Shown: one piece after another, positions 1 to 8,804 of the stretch
Position numbering within the stretch: the stretch's first letter is position 1
Layout of the letters: each line of letters begins with the position of its first letter
Assembly: GCA_026913215.1 (NCBI GenBank)
Contig: JAPTYK010000001.1
Span: forward strand, 2,356,001 to 2,420,000
Reading direction: 5' to 3'
Length of the DNA stretch: 64,000 nucleotides
Source: Streptomyces diastatochromogenes
Lineage (GTDB): Bacteria > Actinomycetota > Actinomycetes > Streptomycetales > Streptomycetaceae
The notes under the pieces: generated by a model
Seen by the model: only the letters and a program-made list of their open reading frames with translations
Database searches by the model: none
Told to the model about the DNA's origin: nothing
Position numbers and translations under genes: made by a program

Positions 1-1849
1 CGGGCGTAGGCGCCTCCGGCGGCGAGGAGTTCCTCGTGGGTGCCCTGTTCGGCGATCGAGCCGTTCTCCATCACCAGGATGGTGTCGGCGTCCCGAATGG
101 TGGAGAGCCGGTGGGCGACGACGAAGCTGGTGCGGCCGGCCCGCAGGGAGGCCATGGCCTGCTGGACGAGGAGTTCGGTGCGGGTGTCGACGGAGCTGGT
201 GGCCTCGTCGAGGACGAGGATCACCGGGTCGGAGAGGAAGGCGCGGGCGAGGGTGACCAGCTGCTTCTCGCCGGCGCTGAGGCCGCCGCCGTCCTCGTCG
301 AGGACGGTGTCGTACCCCTCGGGCAGGGTGCGGACGAAGCGGTCGGCGTGGGCGGCCTTCGCGGCGGCGACGATCCGCTCGCGGGAGACCTCTCCGGGGA
401 CCCCGTAGGCGATGTTGTCGGCGATGGTGCCGCCGAAGAGCCAGGTGTCCTGGAGGACCATGCCGGTGGCGGAGCGCAGCTCCTCGCGGGTCATGGCGGC
501 GGTGTCGACGCCGTCGAGGGTGATCCGGCCGCCGGTCACCTCGTGGAAGCGCATCAGCAGGTTGACCAGGGTCGTCTTGCCGGCGCCGGTGGGGCCGACG
601 ATGGCGACGGTCCGGCCGGGTTCGACGGTGAGCGACAGGTCCTCGATGAGCGGCTTGCCGTCCTCGTAGCGGAAGGCGGCCTTCTCGAAGGAGACCCGGC
701 CGCGGAGCTCGGCGGGCCGCCGCGGCTCCTCCGGGTCGGGGGACTCCTCCCCGGCGTCGAGGAGGTCGAAGACCCGCTCGGCGGAGGCCACTCCGGACTG
801 GAGGAGGTTCGCCATGGCGGCGACCTGGTTGACGGGGCCGTTGAACTCGTACGAGTACTGGATGAAGGCCTGCACGTCGCCGACGGACAGGGTGCCGCTC
901 GCCACCCGCAGTCCGCCGACGACGGCGATGGCGACGTAGTTCAGGTTCCCGACGAGGGTCAGGGCCGGCTGGATGAAGCCGGAGACGAACTGGGCGCGGA
1001 AGCTCGCCCGGTGGAGCTCCTCGCCGAGCTCGTCGAAGCGGGCGACGGCCTCGGCGCGGCGGCCGAAGGCGGCGACCTCGGTGTGGCCGGTGATCATCTC
1101 CTCGACGTGGCTGCCGAGCCGGCCGGTGACGGCCCACTGCTTCACGAACTGCGGCTGGGCGCGCTTGCCGACGAAGGCCGCGACGGCGACCGAGACGGGC
1201 ACGGTGGCGAGGGCGACGAGGGCGAGCAGCGGGGAGATCCAGAACATCATCACGAGGACGCCGGCCAGGGTGAGCAGGGCGCGGGTCATCTGGCTGAAGG
1301 CCTGCTGGAGGGTCTGGACGATGTTGTCGATGTCGTTGGTGGTGCGGGAGAGGACCTCGCCGCGCGGCTGTCCGTCGAGGTAGGTGAGGGGCAGTCTCGC
1401 CAGTTTGCGCTGGGCCCGTTCCCGCAGCCGGTGTCCGGCCCGCTGGACGACGGTGGTGGCGGTCCGCAGCTGGAGCCAGGTGAGGGCGGAGGAGCCGGTG
1501 ACGACGGCGACGGAGAGGGCGAGGATCCGGCCGACGGCGGCGAAGTCGACGCCGCCGGGCCCGCGCGCTCCGGTGACGACGAGGTCGGTGGCGCGGCCGA
1601 GGAGGAGGGGCCGAGGACGGAGAGGGAGACGGCGGCGGCGCCCGCGGCGAGGACGGCGAGGAGGAGGGACCGGTCGGGGGCGAGGGTGCGCAGGAGGCGG
1701 AGGCCGGAGGAGCGGAAGGAGAGGGAGCGTTCGAGGGAGGGGCGGCGAGGCCGGGGCCGCGCTGGGGCGGGGGCCGGTGCGGGCGGGGCCTTCGCGGCGC
1801 CCGGTGTCTTCGCGGGGCTCGGGGCGCGGGTGTCGGTCGCCGTGCTCAT
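1..1849 (-). CDS. ABC transporter half-exporter, permease plus ATPase (3' end outside window)
   Basis: Second gene of a two-gene ABC exporter; such pairs usually form a heterodimer in the membrane that exports small molecules. The N-terminal 60 residues are Pro/Ala-rich and cytoplasmic, followed by a six-helix membrane domain and a nucleotide-binding domain with Walker A GPTGAGKTT, a Q-loop (GMVLQDTWLF), a signature LSAGEKQL, a Walker B ILVLDEATS and the H-loop region VAHRLST. The ATG at 1849 overlaps the stop of the upstream gene in an ATGA, indicating translational coupling. A one-base deletion in the C run near 1607-1612 splits the frame after SVLGP; the correct continuation (LLGRATDLVV) is in the next frame. 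The coding frame is still open at position 1. The substrate cannot be told from sequence. Confidence 0.85.
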
Positions 1850-3577
1850 GCGGCTTCCTCCTCGGTGAGCTGGGAGAGGACGATCTCCCGGTAGGTGGCG
1901 TTGTCCCGCATGAGGGACGTGTGGGTGCCGGTGCCGACGGTGCGGCCCCGGTCGAGGACGACGATCCGGTCGGCGTGCCGGATGGTGGAGACGCGCTGGG
2001 CGACGATGACGACGGTGGCGTCGGCGGTCTCCGCGCGCAGGGCGGTGCGGAGCCGGGCGTCGGTGCCGGGGTCGAGGGCGGAGAAGGAGTCGTCGAAGAG
2101 GTAGAGGCGGGGGCGGGCGACGAGGACGCGGGCGATGGCGAGGCGCTGGCGCTGGCCGCCGGAGAAGTTGGCGCCGCCCTGGGAGACGGGGGCGTCGAGG
2201 CCCTCGTCGAGGTCCCGTACGAAGTCGGCGGCCTGGGCGACCTCCAGGGCGTGCCAGAGCTCCTCGTCGGTGGCGTCGGGCTTCCCGTACCGGAGGTTGG
2301 TCGCCACGGTCCCGGAGAAGAGGTACGGCTTCTGGGGGACGAGTCCGACGGTCCGCGCCCTCAGCCGCGGGTCGAGTTCCCGCACGTCGACGCCGTCGAC
2401 GAGGACCTCGCCGTCGGTGGCGTCGAAGAGCCGGGGGACGAGTCCGAGGAGGGTCGACTTGCCGCTGCCGGTGGAGCCGACGACGGCGGTGGTCTCGCCG
2501 GGGCGGGCGACGAGTCCGACGTCGTGGAGGACGGACTCCTCCGCGCCCGGGTAGCGGAAGCCGACGCCGTCGAGTTCGAGGCGGCCGGGGCCGGGGAGGA
2601 TGCGGACCGGGTGGGCGGGCGGGGTGAGGGAGGAGCGGGTGTCGAGGACCTCGCGGACGCGCTCGGCGCCCGCTTCGGCGCGGGGCACGTGCATGAACAG
2701 GAAGAGGACCATCATCACGGACATGGAGGTCTGGAGGAGGTAGCCGAGGAAGGCGACGAGGCCGCCCGGCTGGAGGGCTCCGGAGTCGATGCGGTGGGCT
2801 CCGGCGTACACGAGGGCGACGGTGGTCAGCTGCCAGACGATCAGGACCGTGGGGAACATGAGGGCCTGGAGCCGGCCGCCCCGAGGCCGACGGCGAGGAG
2901 TTCGTCGTTGGCGGCGGCGAACCGTTCCCGCTCGTGGCGGTCGCGGACGAAGGCGCGGACCACCCGGACGCCGGTGATCTGTTCGCGCAGGACGCGGGCC
3001 GCCCGGTCGACGCGCTCCTGCATGCCGCGGAAGAGGGGCCGCATGCGGAGGACGACCGTGCCGACGGCGCCGGCCATCACGGGCACGAAGGCGACCAGGA
3101 CGAGCGCGAGGGGCACGTCCTGGCGCAGGGCCATGACGAGGCCGCCGGCGCAGAGCAGCGGGGCGGCGACCAGCATGGTGAGGACCAGGACGGTGAAGGT
3201 CTGGATCTGCTGGACGTCGTTGGTGGTGCGGGTGATCAGGGAGGCCGCGCCGAAGCGGCCGCGCTCCCGGGCGGAGAAGTCCTGGACCCGCCGGAAGACC
3301 TCGGAGCGCAGGTCGCGGGCGACGCCCATGGCGATCCTGGCCCCGGTGTAGGTGGCGGCGGCCGCGGCGACGGCCTGGAGGAGGGTGCCGGCGATCATCA
3401 CGGCGCCGCCTTCGAGCACGCGGCCGGTGTCGCCGCGCAGGACGCCGTGGTCGATGACGCCGGCGTTGAGGGTGGGCAGGGCGAGGGAGGCGAGGGTCTG
3501 GACGAGCTGGAGGACGACGAGGAGGACGAGGAGGGACCGGTACGGCCGGAGGCGGGGACGAGCAGTCGGAACAGCAT
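1846..3577 (-). CDS. ABC transporter half-exporter, permease plus ATPase
   Basis: First gene of the exporter pair, about 577 residues, with an ABC membrane domain then an ATPase domain: Walker A GSTGSGKST, signature FSGGQRQR and Walker B LYLFDDSFSALD. The Walker B position reads D-D-S instead of D-E-A, so the usual catalytic glutamate is replaced by aspartate; this is common in one subunit of heterodimeric exporters and suggests a degenerate ATP site here and the active site in its partner. The ATG at 3577 was chosen because it gives MLFRLL followed, after a one-base indel near 3557, by the family motif RLRPYRSLLVL. A second indel lies near 2880, between ANDELLAVGL and LQALMFPTVLIV. Confidence 0.85.
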
Positions 3578-3587
3578 GCGGATGATC

Positions 3588-3615
3588 GTGATACCTCAAG
3601 TTTGGTCGAGGTCAA
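3588..3615 (-). promoter_or_regulatory. Candidate promoter of the ABC pair with MerR/SoxR-like palindrome in the spacer
   Basis: On the minus strand a -35 TTGACC (3610-3615) and a -10 TATCAC (3588-3593) are separated by 16 bases, a few bases before the ATG at 3577, so the leader is very short. The spacer holds CCTCAAG (3594-3600), four bases, then GTCGAGG (3605-3611). The first half matches the known SoxR half-site and the second matches 5 of 7. MerR-family activators bind in the spacer, so this layout is suggestive, but no MerR gene lies in the window. Confidence 0.35.
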
Positions 3616-3709
3616 GCACGTCCGGCCGAAGTCCGGTGCGGGTCAAGCGGGTTCCGGCGCGAGGGCAGGTCCGGGCCGCGTGCCTCCCGGTCCGCCGTAC
3701 GGTGAGGGC

Positions 3710-4497
3710 ATGACGACACCTCCCCCGCACACGGAGATCGACGGCGTCCCGGCGACCGATCCGGAGCTCCTCGCCGCCCTCCTGAGCGGCTACGGCCACT
3801 TCACGGCGATGCAGGTACGGGACGGGCGCGTGAAGGGCCTCGCCCTGCACCTCGACCGGCTCGACCGCTCCACCCGCGAGCTGTTCGACCGGGAGCTGGA
3901 CGGCGGGCGGGTGCGCGAACTCGTCGCCGGGGCCCTCGCGAACGCCGGGCGGCGGGACGCCTCGGTCCGGGTGTACGTGTACCCGGCGCCCGCACCGTCG
4001 TGACCGTCGCCGACCCGGCGCCCGACGGCCCCGGCGCCCCGCAGCGCCTCACGACCGTCGACTACTGGCGGCCCGCGCCGCACATCAAGCACCTGGGCGG
4101 CTTCGGCCAGCGCTTCCACGGCGAGGCGGCCCGCCGGGCCGGCTACGACGAGGCCCTGCTGACCTCCCCGTACGGCGAGATCTCCGAGGGCGCGGTCACC
4201 AACATCGCCTTCTGGGACGGCACTTCGGTGGTCTGGCCGTCGGCCCCCTGCCTCCACGGCATCACCATGGCGCTCCTGGAGCCGCGCCTGGAGTCGGTTC
4301 GCCGCCCGGTCACCCTGGCCGACCTGCCGGGCTACCGGGCCGCGTTCGTGGCCAACTCCCGGACGATCGCGCCCGTGACGGCGATCGACGAGGTGGCGTT
4401 CGCGGTGGACGAGGAGCTGATGGGCCGGGTGTTCGCGGCGTACGGGAGCGTCGTCCCGGAGGAGGTCGCGGTTCAGTCCGGGAGTTCGTCCAGGTAG
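3710..4497 (+). CDS. Aminotransferase class IV family protein
   Basis: PLP-dependent fold-type IV protein of about 262 residues, the family of branched-chain aminotransferases and aminodeoxychorismate lyases. The N-terminal part (MTTPPPHTEIDGVPATDPELL...) and the C-terminal part with HIKHLGGFG (putative PLP lysine), YGEISEGAVTNIAFW and the SRTIAPVTAIDEVAF strand are in different frames. One base missing near 3990, in GCGCCCGCACCG, joins them as APGTVVTVADP. The ATG at 3710 follows GGTGAGGG. The gene converges with and slightly overlaps the minus-strand HTH gene. Substrate unknown. Confidence 0.8.
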
Positions 4498-5344
4498 TGG
4501 GCGAGTGAGGGGAGGGCGACCCAGAGCTGGTCGAAGTGGGCGGCGAAGTACCCCATGAACCGGGGGTGTTCGACGCTGAAGCCGTTGAGCCGCTGCTTCG
4601 ACCCGCCGGAGAAGGCCAGGAAGGCCGCGCTGTCGTCGATCAGCGCCATGTTGATCCCGTCGGCGGCGGCGGTCCACCGCAGCACGGCCGCCTCGTAGTT
4701 GAGGACGCCGCCGGTCGCCTCGTGGTGCCGCCGCACCCAGGCCAGGACGTCCTTGTCGGGCACCCCGTCCCGCTCGGGCACGCCGATGATCCGGCGGACG
4801 CTGCGCTCGTCCTCGCTGTCGGCCGCGGCCCACTCCTGGACCGCCCTGAAGTACTCGCGGGAGGCGTTCGTACTGGTCTGGTCGGGCGGGTAGCGGCGGG
4901 TGTAGGTGACGCGGATCTCCGAAGCGGCGCCCCGCACCCGCTCCGCCGCGGCCTCGTAGAACTCCCGGTTGTCCTTGTACCAGTGGATCCCGGGCAGCGC
5001 CTCCCGCCCGCGAGGGACGGGACGTCGAACGGGAGGGGCGGCGGGGCGGCGGCGAGGCGCCGCCCGCCCTGCCGGCCTCCTCGATCTGGCGCCGGGCGGC
5101 CAGCCAGCGGTCCCGCCAGTCGGCGGGGTGCCGCCGAGTGCCTCGACGAGCGCGCACATGTGCTCCCAGGAGGGAAGCGCCGGCCGTTCAGGATCATCGA
5201 GACGTTGCTGCGCGCGCAGCCCATGGACCGCGCGAGCGCGTCGAGGGTCGGCTTGGTGAGGTTCTGCCGCCGCAGCTCGCGCAGCTCGGCGGCGAACCGG
5301 CCCTGCGGGCCGTGCGGGTCCGGCGGGGCGGCCCTGTCGGTCAT
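4473..5344 (-). CDS. HTH (XRE-like) protein with a conserved uncharacterised C-terminal domain
   Basis: About 290 residues. The N-terminus (residues about 15-55) holds a helix-turn-helix: LTKPTLDALARSMGCARSNVS then MILNGRRFPS, typical of XRE-like regulators. After a low-complexity linker follows a domain starting HWYKDNREFYEAAAERV with IRVTYTRRYPPDQ and ending FDQLWVALPSLAHYLDELPD. I do not recognise this domain with certainty. At least two indels (near 5175 and 5030-5060) break the frame. Its 3' end overlaps the aminotransferase gene tail to tail. A DNA-binding role is inferred only from the HTH. Confidence 0.6.
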
Positions 5345-5730
5345 GAGCGGTGCCCTTCGGCTCGCCGGACGTTCCTGGTGTTCTCCGATGGTCCGTCATT
5401 GTCCTTCAGCTTCACAGAAGTTGACAGACCCCGGAGGGCGTTCCGCCGCGTCAGTGCCGGTCTACGCGCGTCTTCCAGTCATTGCCGGGCCTCCCGGACG
5501 GTTCCACACTCGACATCACGAGCCGGGGGGCCGGACGGAGAGGCCCCGGGCGGGAAGGAGGACGTCCCATGTGACCTGACCGACCTCGCGCACAACGCGC
5601 ACATCGCGAACATCGCAGACGTCGCGGACATCACGGAAACGACCGAGGCCGCCCCTTCGCATCCGGGCAGGAGCAGGGGCGGCCTCCCGACCCCACACGA
5701 AGGATTCCGACCACAGCAAGGGAGAACCCC
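5345..5730. other. Intergenic gap between divergent genes
   Basis: No gene supported. It holds a small palindrome CTTC-ACA-GAAG near 5415-5425, followed by a TTGACA on the plus strand, which could be part of a promoter. It also holds the degenerate 9-bp tandem repeat at about 5586-5640. Open reading through it is only in shadow frames. Confidence 0.5.
5586..5640. repeat. Degenerate 9-bp tandem repeat
   Basis: Six units in register: CGCACAACG, CGCACATCG, CGAACATCG, CAGACGTCG, CGGACATCA, CGGAAACGA. The unit resembles the perfect nonamer array after the sortase gene at 7691-7762 (GACGTCACG). No coding or regulatory role is evident. Confidence 0.6.
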
Positions 5731-5922
5731 GTGTTCGTCGATCTCACCGTAGACCTTCCGGTCAGGAGCGCCGCGTTCCTCGCCTCGCTCGTCCTCGGCA
5801 TCGTCCTGATGCTCTCCCCCGCGACGGCCACGGGAACCCCGGAGCAGACCTGGCTGCTCCTCGGGACCCTCGCCGCCCTCGGGACGGGCGCCCGGGGCGG
5901 CGCGGGGAGGGCGGGGCGATGA
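5731..5922 (+). CDS. Small hydrophobic protein
   Basis: 63 residues from a GTG start preceded by AAGGGAGA at a good distance (5718-5724). Two hydrophobic stretches (FLASLVLGIVLMLS and WLLLGTLAALGTG) suggest two membrane helices. Its stop overlaps the next start (CGATGACC), so the two are probably translated together. I do not recognise a family; function unknown. Confidence 0.55.
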   Translation: MFVDLTVDLPVRSAAFLASLVLGIVLMLSPATATGTPEQTWLLLGTLAALGTGARGGAGRAGR

Positions 5923-6161
5923 CCTCAGGAGACGAGCGAACGCTCGACTGCCCCCGGTGCGCCGTGGCGACGCCGCACCGCACGTACACCTCGCCCGCCG
6001 TGGGCTGCGCGGGGCAGCGGATCGTCCTGATCCTGCACGAGTGCCGGCGATGTCGGCACGCGTCGGTGGGGTCCGCCCGCCGGACCGGGGCTGTCTGCCG
6101 CCCGGCTCCGGCTGCGGGGCGGACCGCGGCTGACGGGCCGGCGAGGGGCCGGGGCACCTGA
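5919..6161 (+). CDS. Small zinc-ribbon-like protein
   Basis: 80 residues, starting at the ATG that overlaps the stop of the small membrane-protein gene by four bases. It carries CPRC near residue 11 and CRRC near residue 43, with a further Cys and two His between them, an arrangement that could bind one zinc. The C-terminal 30 residues are low-complexity Arg/Ala/Gly. The stop lies inside the loop of a strong hairpin terminator. Probably a small partner of the upstream membrane protein; function unknown. Confidence 0.5.
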   Translation: MTSGDERTLDCPRCAVATPHRTYTSPAVGCAGQRIVLILHECRRCRHASVGSARRTGAVCRPAPAAGRTAADGPARGRGT

Positions 6162-6179
6162 GGGCGCCCCGGCCCCTCG
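6142..6179 (+). terminator. Hairpin terminator
   Basis: Stem CGAGGGGCCGGGGC (6142-6155) pairs perfectly with GCCCCGGCCCCTCG (6166-6179). The stop codon of the zinc-ribbon-like gene sits in the loop. No U-tract follows, as is usual in Streptomyces. Confidence 0.65.
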
Positions 6180-6283
6180 TGTGCTCACCCGTTCGGCACG
6201 GGCCGTCAGATGACGCCCGTAAACCGCTCCGACCTGCGAAAACGCCAGGAATCCAGGGGACGCGCCGTATCGGACGGAGCAAT

Positions 6284-6300
6284 CCTGATGCCTCATCAGG
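6284..6300. promoter_or_regulatory. Palindrome CTGATG-N3-CATCAG upstream of the secreted-protein gene
   Basis: CCTGATG-CCT-CATCAGG, a perfect 7-bp inverted repeat with a three-base spacer, 112 bases before the start of the secreted-protein gene. Related palindromes with the same spacing stand before three other surface-protein genes in the window (48082-48096, 56424-56438, 57096-57110). Likely an operator; the regulator is unknown. Confidence 0.5.
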
Positions 6301-6411
6301 AGGCGGAGTGCGCGGCGCGGCTCTTATCTCGGTCTTAGAAGGTCCGGCTCCGGGACGTCCCTCCCGGCAGGACCAGCCGGCATGACCGCTCGCGCGCCCC
6401 GGAGGACCCCC

Positions 6412-6979
6412 ATGCGCACCCTTGCCCGACTGTTCACCGGTACCGCGCTGACGGTCGCCGCGATCGGGGCGTTCGCCGCCCCCGCCGCGTACGCGAACAA
6501 CGACCCCGGCGAGTGGAACAACGAGAGCCACGAGTCGAGCGGGAACCACGACTCCGGGGGGAGCCGCGAGGCGCTGGAGATCTTCCCGTCGTCCGTGTCC
6601 CCGGGCGAGACCGTCACCGTGAACACGCTCGCCTGCGGCAAGCACGGGCACGGCGTCGGGGACGCGAACGCGCTCGGCGCGGGCGAGTTCCAGCTGAACC
6701 CGAGCACGCACAAGGAGGTCGTGGTCGGACAGTTCACCGTGCCGGAGCACGTCAGGGCCGGTTCCTACTGGATCAGCGTGGCCTGCGACAACGGCAAGAC
6801 GGCCCGGGGCGACCTGACCGTCAAGCACCGGGGTCCCAGCGGTCACGTCCAGACCGGTGTCGGGGCAGCGTCGGCCCCGACACCGCCCAGGTCACGGCGG
6901 GCGCGGCGGTGCTGGCGCGGCTGCCGTCGGCGGTGTCCTGGTCCTGCGCCGCCGGGCGAGCGGCGCGCGGGGCCACTGA
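6412..6979 (+). CDS. Secreted cell-wall-associated protein with C-terminal membrane anchor
   Basis: About 189 residues. A signal peptide (MRTLARLFTGTALTVAAIGAFA) is followed by an Asn/Ser/Gly/His-rich segment and an immunoglobulin-like domain: LEIFPSSVSPGETVTVNT, LACGKHGHGVGDANALG, FQLNPSTHKEVVVGQFTVP, SYWISVACDNGK. The tail, recovered across two indels near 6857 and 6917, reads HVQTGVGGSVGPDTAQ, then a hydrophobic helix and LRRRASGARGH. The T-G, helix, basic-tail layout resembles a sorting signal without a clear LPXTG. The ATG at 6412 follows GGAGGA. The class F sortase gene lies 93 bases downstream, suggesting an enzyme-substrate pair. Confidence 0.7.
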
Positions 6980-7072
6980 GACCACCGCCCGTCCTGCCCC
7001 GCCGCGCGCCCGATCACGGCCCGGCGGGGCAGGGCCACACCCACGAAGCGAGCGAGGAACCGGGGAGTCCAG

Positions 7073-7690
7073 GTGAGCGACAAGAGCAAGGGCTGGGGCA
7101 TAGTCGCGGCCGCGTGCGTCGGGCTCTGGCTCGTCCAGAGCGGCTCGCACGACGTCACCCCGCCCGTGCCGTCGGCCGCGCAGGCCTTCGCCGCCGGGCC
7201 GAGCGTGCACACCGACGCCGCCGCCGACCCGCTGCCGCCCTCGCCGCCGGTCCGGCTGCGGATCCCCGAGACCGACGTGGACACCCCGATGATGCGCCTC
7301 GGCCTCACGGCGGACGGCGCGCTCGACGTGCCGCCGGCCGCGGACCGGAACATGGCGGGCTGGTACGGGGACGGGACGACGCCCGGCGCCAAGGGCACCG
7401 CGATCGTCGCGGGCCACGTCGACAACGCCGACGGGCCCGCCGTCTTCTACACGCTCGGCGCCCTCAAGAAGGGCCACCGGATCGAGGTGGACCGGAAGGA
7501 CGGGCGGACGGCCGTCTTCACGGTCGACGCGATCGAGGTGTACGACAGCAAGCACTTCCCGGACCGGAAGGTGTACGACGAGGCGGACCGGGCCGAGATC
7601 CGGGTGATCACCTGCGGCGGCGGCTTCTCCAAGAAGAACGGCTACCAGGGGAACGTGGTCGCCTTCGGCCACCTCATCGGCGTGAAGTAG
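7073..7690 (+). CDS. Class F sortase
   Basis: 205 residues with an N-terminal membrane helix (GWGIVAAACVGLWLV) and a sortase barrel. Catalytic His is in VAGHVDNADGPAVF and catalytic Cys in VITCGGGFSKKNGY. Sortases are membrane transpeptidases that attach surface proteins to the cell wall or process them. Before the last strand (GYQGNVVAFGHL) there is no arginine at the place where many sortases have their catalytic Arg. GTG start at 7073. The probable substrate is the tail-anchored protein immediately upstream; a LATTG protein is encoded at 46709-48023 but is more typical of class E enzymes. Confidence 0.88.
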   Translation: MSDKSKGWGIVAAACVGLWLVQSGSHDVTPPVPSAAQAFAAGPSVHTDAAADPLPPSPPVRLRIPETDVDTPMMRLGLTADGALDVPPAADRNMAGWYGDGTTPGAKGTAIVAGHVDNADGPAVFYTLGALKKGHRIEVDRKDGRTAVFTVDAIEVYDSKHFPDRKVYDEADRAEIRVITCGGGFSKKNGYQGNVVAFGHLIGVK

Positions 7691-7762
7691 GACGTCACGG
7701 ACGTCACGGACGTCACGGACGTCACGGGCGTCACGGGCGTCACGGGCGTCACGGGCGTCACG
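7691..7762. repeat. Perfect 9-bp tandem repeat, eight units
   Basis: Four copies of GACGTCACG (7691-7726) followed by four copies of GGCGTCACG (7727-7762). The array starts directly after the sortase stop codon and its last unit contains the stop codon of the convergent TauE/SafE gene. It fills the whole gap between the two convergent genes. Confidence 0.9.
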
Positions 7763-8543
7763 CCCACTGGTCGAAGGCCAGCTTCGCGACCAGCGAGAGC
7801 ACGACCACGAGCAGCACCCCGCGCACGAACTCGGCCCCCTTGCTCAGCGCCATGCGGGCCCCGAGCATCCCGCCGGCCAGGTTGAAGACGGCCATGACGG
7901 CCGCGAGCTGCCAGTACACGCTGCCCTGGTACGCGAACATGGCGAGCGCGCCCGCGTTGGTGCAGACGTTCACGATCTTCGCGGTGGCGGAGGCCGTCAC
8001 CAGGTCCAGGTGGAGCACGGCGGTCAGCGCGAGGACGAGGAAGGTCCCGGTGCCCGGCCCGAACAGGCCGTCGTAGAAGCCGATCCCGCCGCCGACGACC
8101 ACGATCGCGGTCACGATCCGCGCCCGGGTCAGCGGCGCCCGCTCCTCCCCCTCGGCCTTCGCGCCGAAGGAGGGCCGCAGCATCACGAAGGCCGCCACCG
8201 CGAGCAGCACCACCATGATCACCGGCCGCAGGACGTCGCTGCTGATCCCGGCCGCGAAGAACGCTCCGCCCATGGAACCGGCGAGGGCCGCGAGCCCGAT
8301 CCGCACCGCCGTCCCCACCCGCACGGGCGCCTTGCGGAGGTAGGTGACGGCGGCCCCCGTCGTGCCCACGATCGAGACGGCCTTGTTCGTGCCCAGGATG
8401 TGCGCGGCCGGTACGTGGGGCAGTCCCAGCAGCAGCGCGGGCAGCTGGAGCAGCCCGCCACCGCCCACCACCGCGTCGATCCACCCCGCCACGAGCGAGG
8501 CGAGGCAGAGCAGGACAAGGGTGGTCAGCGAGATGTCGGGCAT
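7758..8543 (-). CDS. TauE/SafE family membrane permease
   Basis: 261 residues, about eight membrane helices, with the two internal repeats typical of the family: AGWIDAVVGGGGLLQLPALL near the N-terminus and GGGIGFYDGLFGPGTGTFLV in the second half, plus ILGTNKAVSI and TASATAKIVNVCTN. The family moves sulfite, sulfoacetate or other small organosulfur anions; the substrate here is not known. The ATG at 8543 gives a normal-length protein. The frame is intact and the stop lies inside the nonamer repeat array. Confidence 0.88.
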   Translation of the reverse strand: MPDISLTTLVLLCLASLVAGWIDAVVGGGGLLQLPALLLGLPHVPAAHILGTNKAVSIVGTTGAAVTYLRKAPVRVGTAVRIGLAALAGSMGGAFFAAGISSDVLRPVIMVVLLAVAAFVMLRPSFGAKAEGEERAPLTRARIVTAIVVVGGGIGFYDGLFGPGTGTFLVLALTAVLHLDLVTASATAKIVNVCTNAGALAMFAYQGSVYWQLAAVMAVFNLAGGMLGARMALSKGAEFVRGVLLVVVLSLVAKLAFDQWA

Positions 8544-8580
8544 GGCCGTGAGCCTAGGGACGCGATCGTTGCCCCGTCCA

Positions 8581-8804
8581 TCAATCTCCTGATCGTTGAG
8601 CAAGCTCTGAGCTTGCCGCGCCCGGCTCCCGGTCCGGGGCGGGCGGGCCCGCCGGGGTGACGACGGCGGTGAGCAGCGTCGCGGCCAGCGCCCGGTGCCG
8701 AGCAGCGCGGCGGCGAGCCGCTTCCGGGCGGACTCCACGCCGGTGCGGGGCGCGCGGTGCCTGGGCGTGGTCGGGGTCCTCGCGGTGTCCAGGGGTCTAG
8801 GCAT
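8581..8804 (-). CDS. Possible small secreted peptide downstream of the reductase
   Basis: About 74 residues if one missing base near 8690 is restored. A start overlapping the last codons of the reductase gene (ATGCCTAG) is followed by SARKRLAAALLGTG, then ALAATLLTAVVTPAGPPAP, which has the basic, hydrophobic and Pro/Ala pattern of a signal peptide, and a short acidic tail ending ELAQRSGD. Found by reading across an indel, so existence is uncertain. No family recognised. Confidence 0.35.

Noticed and set aside
36..1868. A long open frame of about 610 codons on the plus strand
   Set aside because: It is antisense to the ABC transporter; its Gly/Asp/Glu-rich product is the typical shadow of a high-GC gene, and the minus strand has clear ATPase motifs.
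7691..7762. Possible CRISPR array
   Set aside because: The nine-base units are directly adjacent with no spacers, and no cas genes are present.
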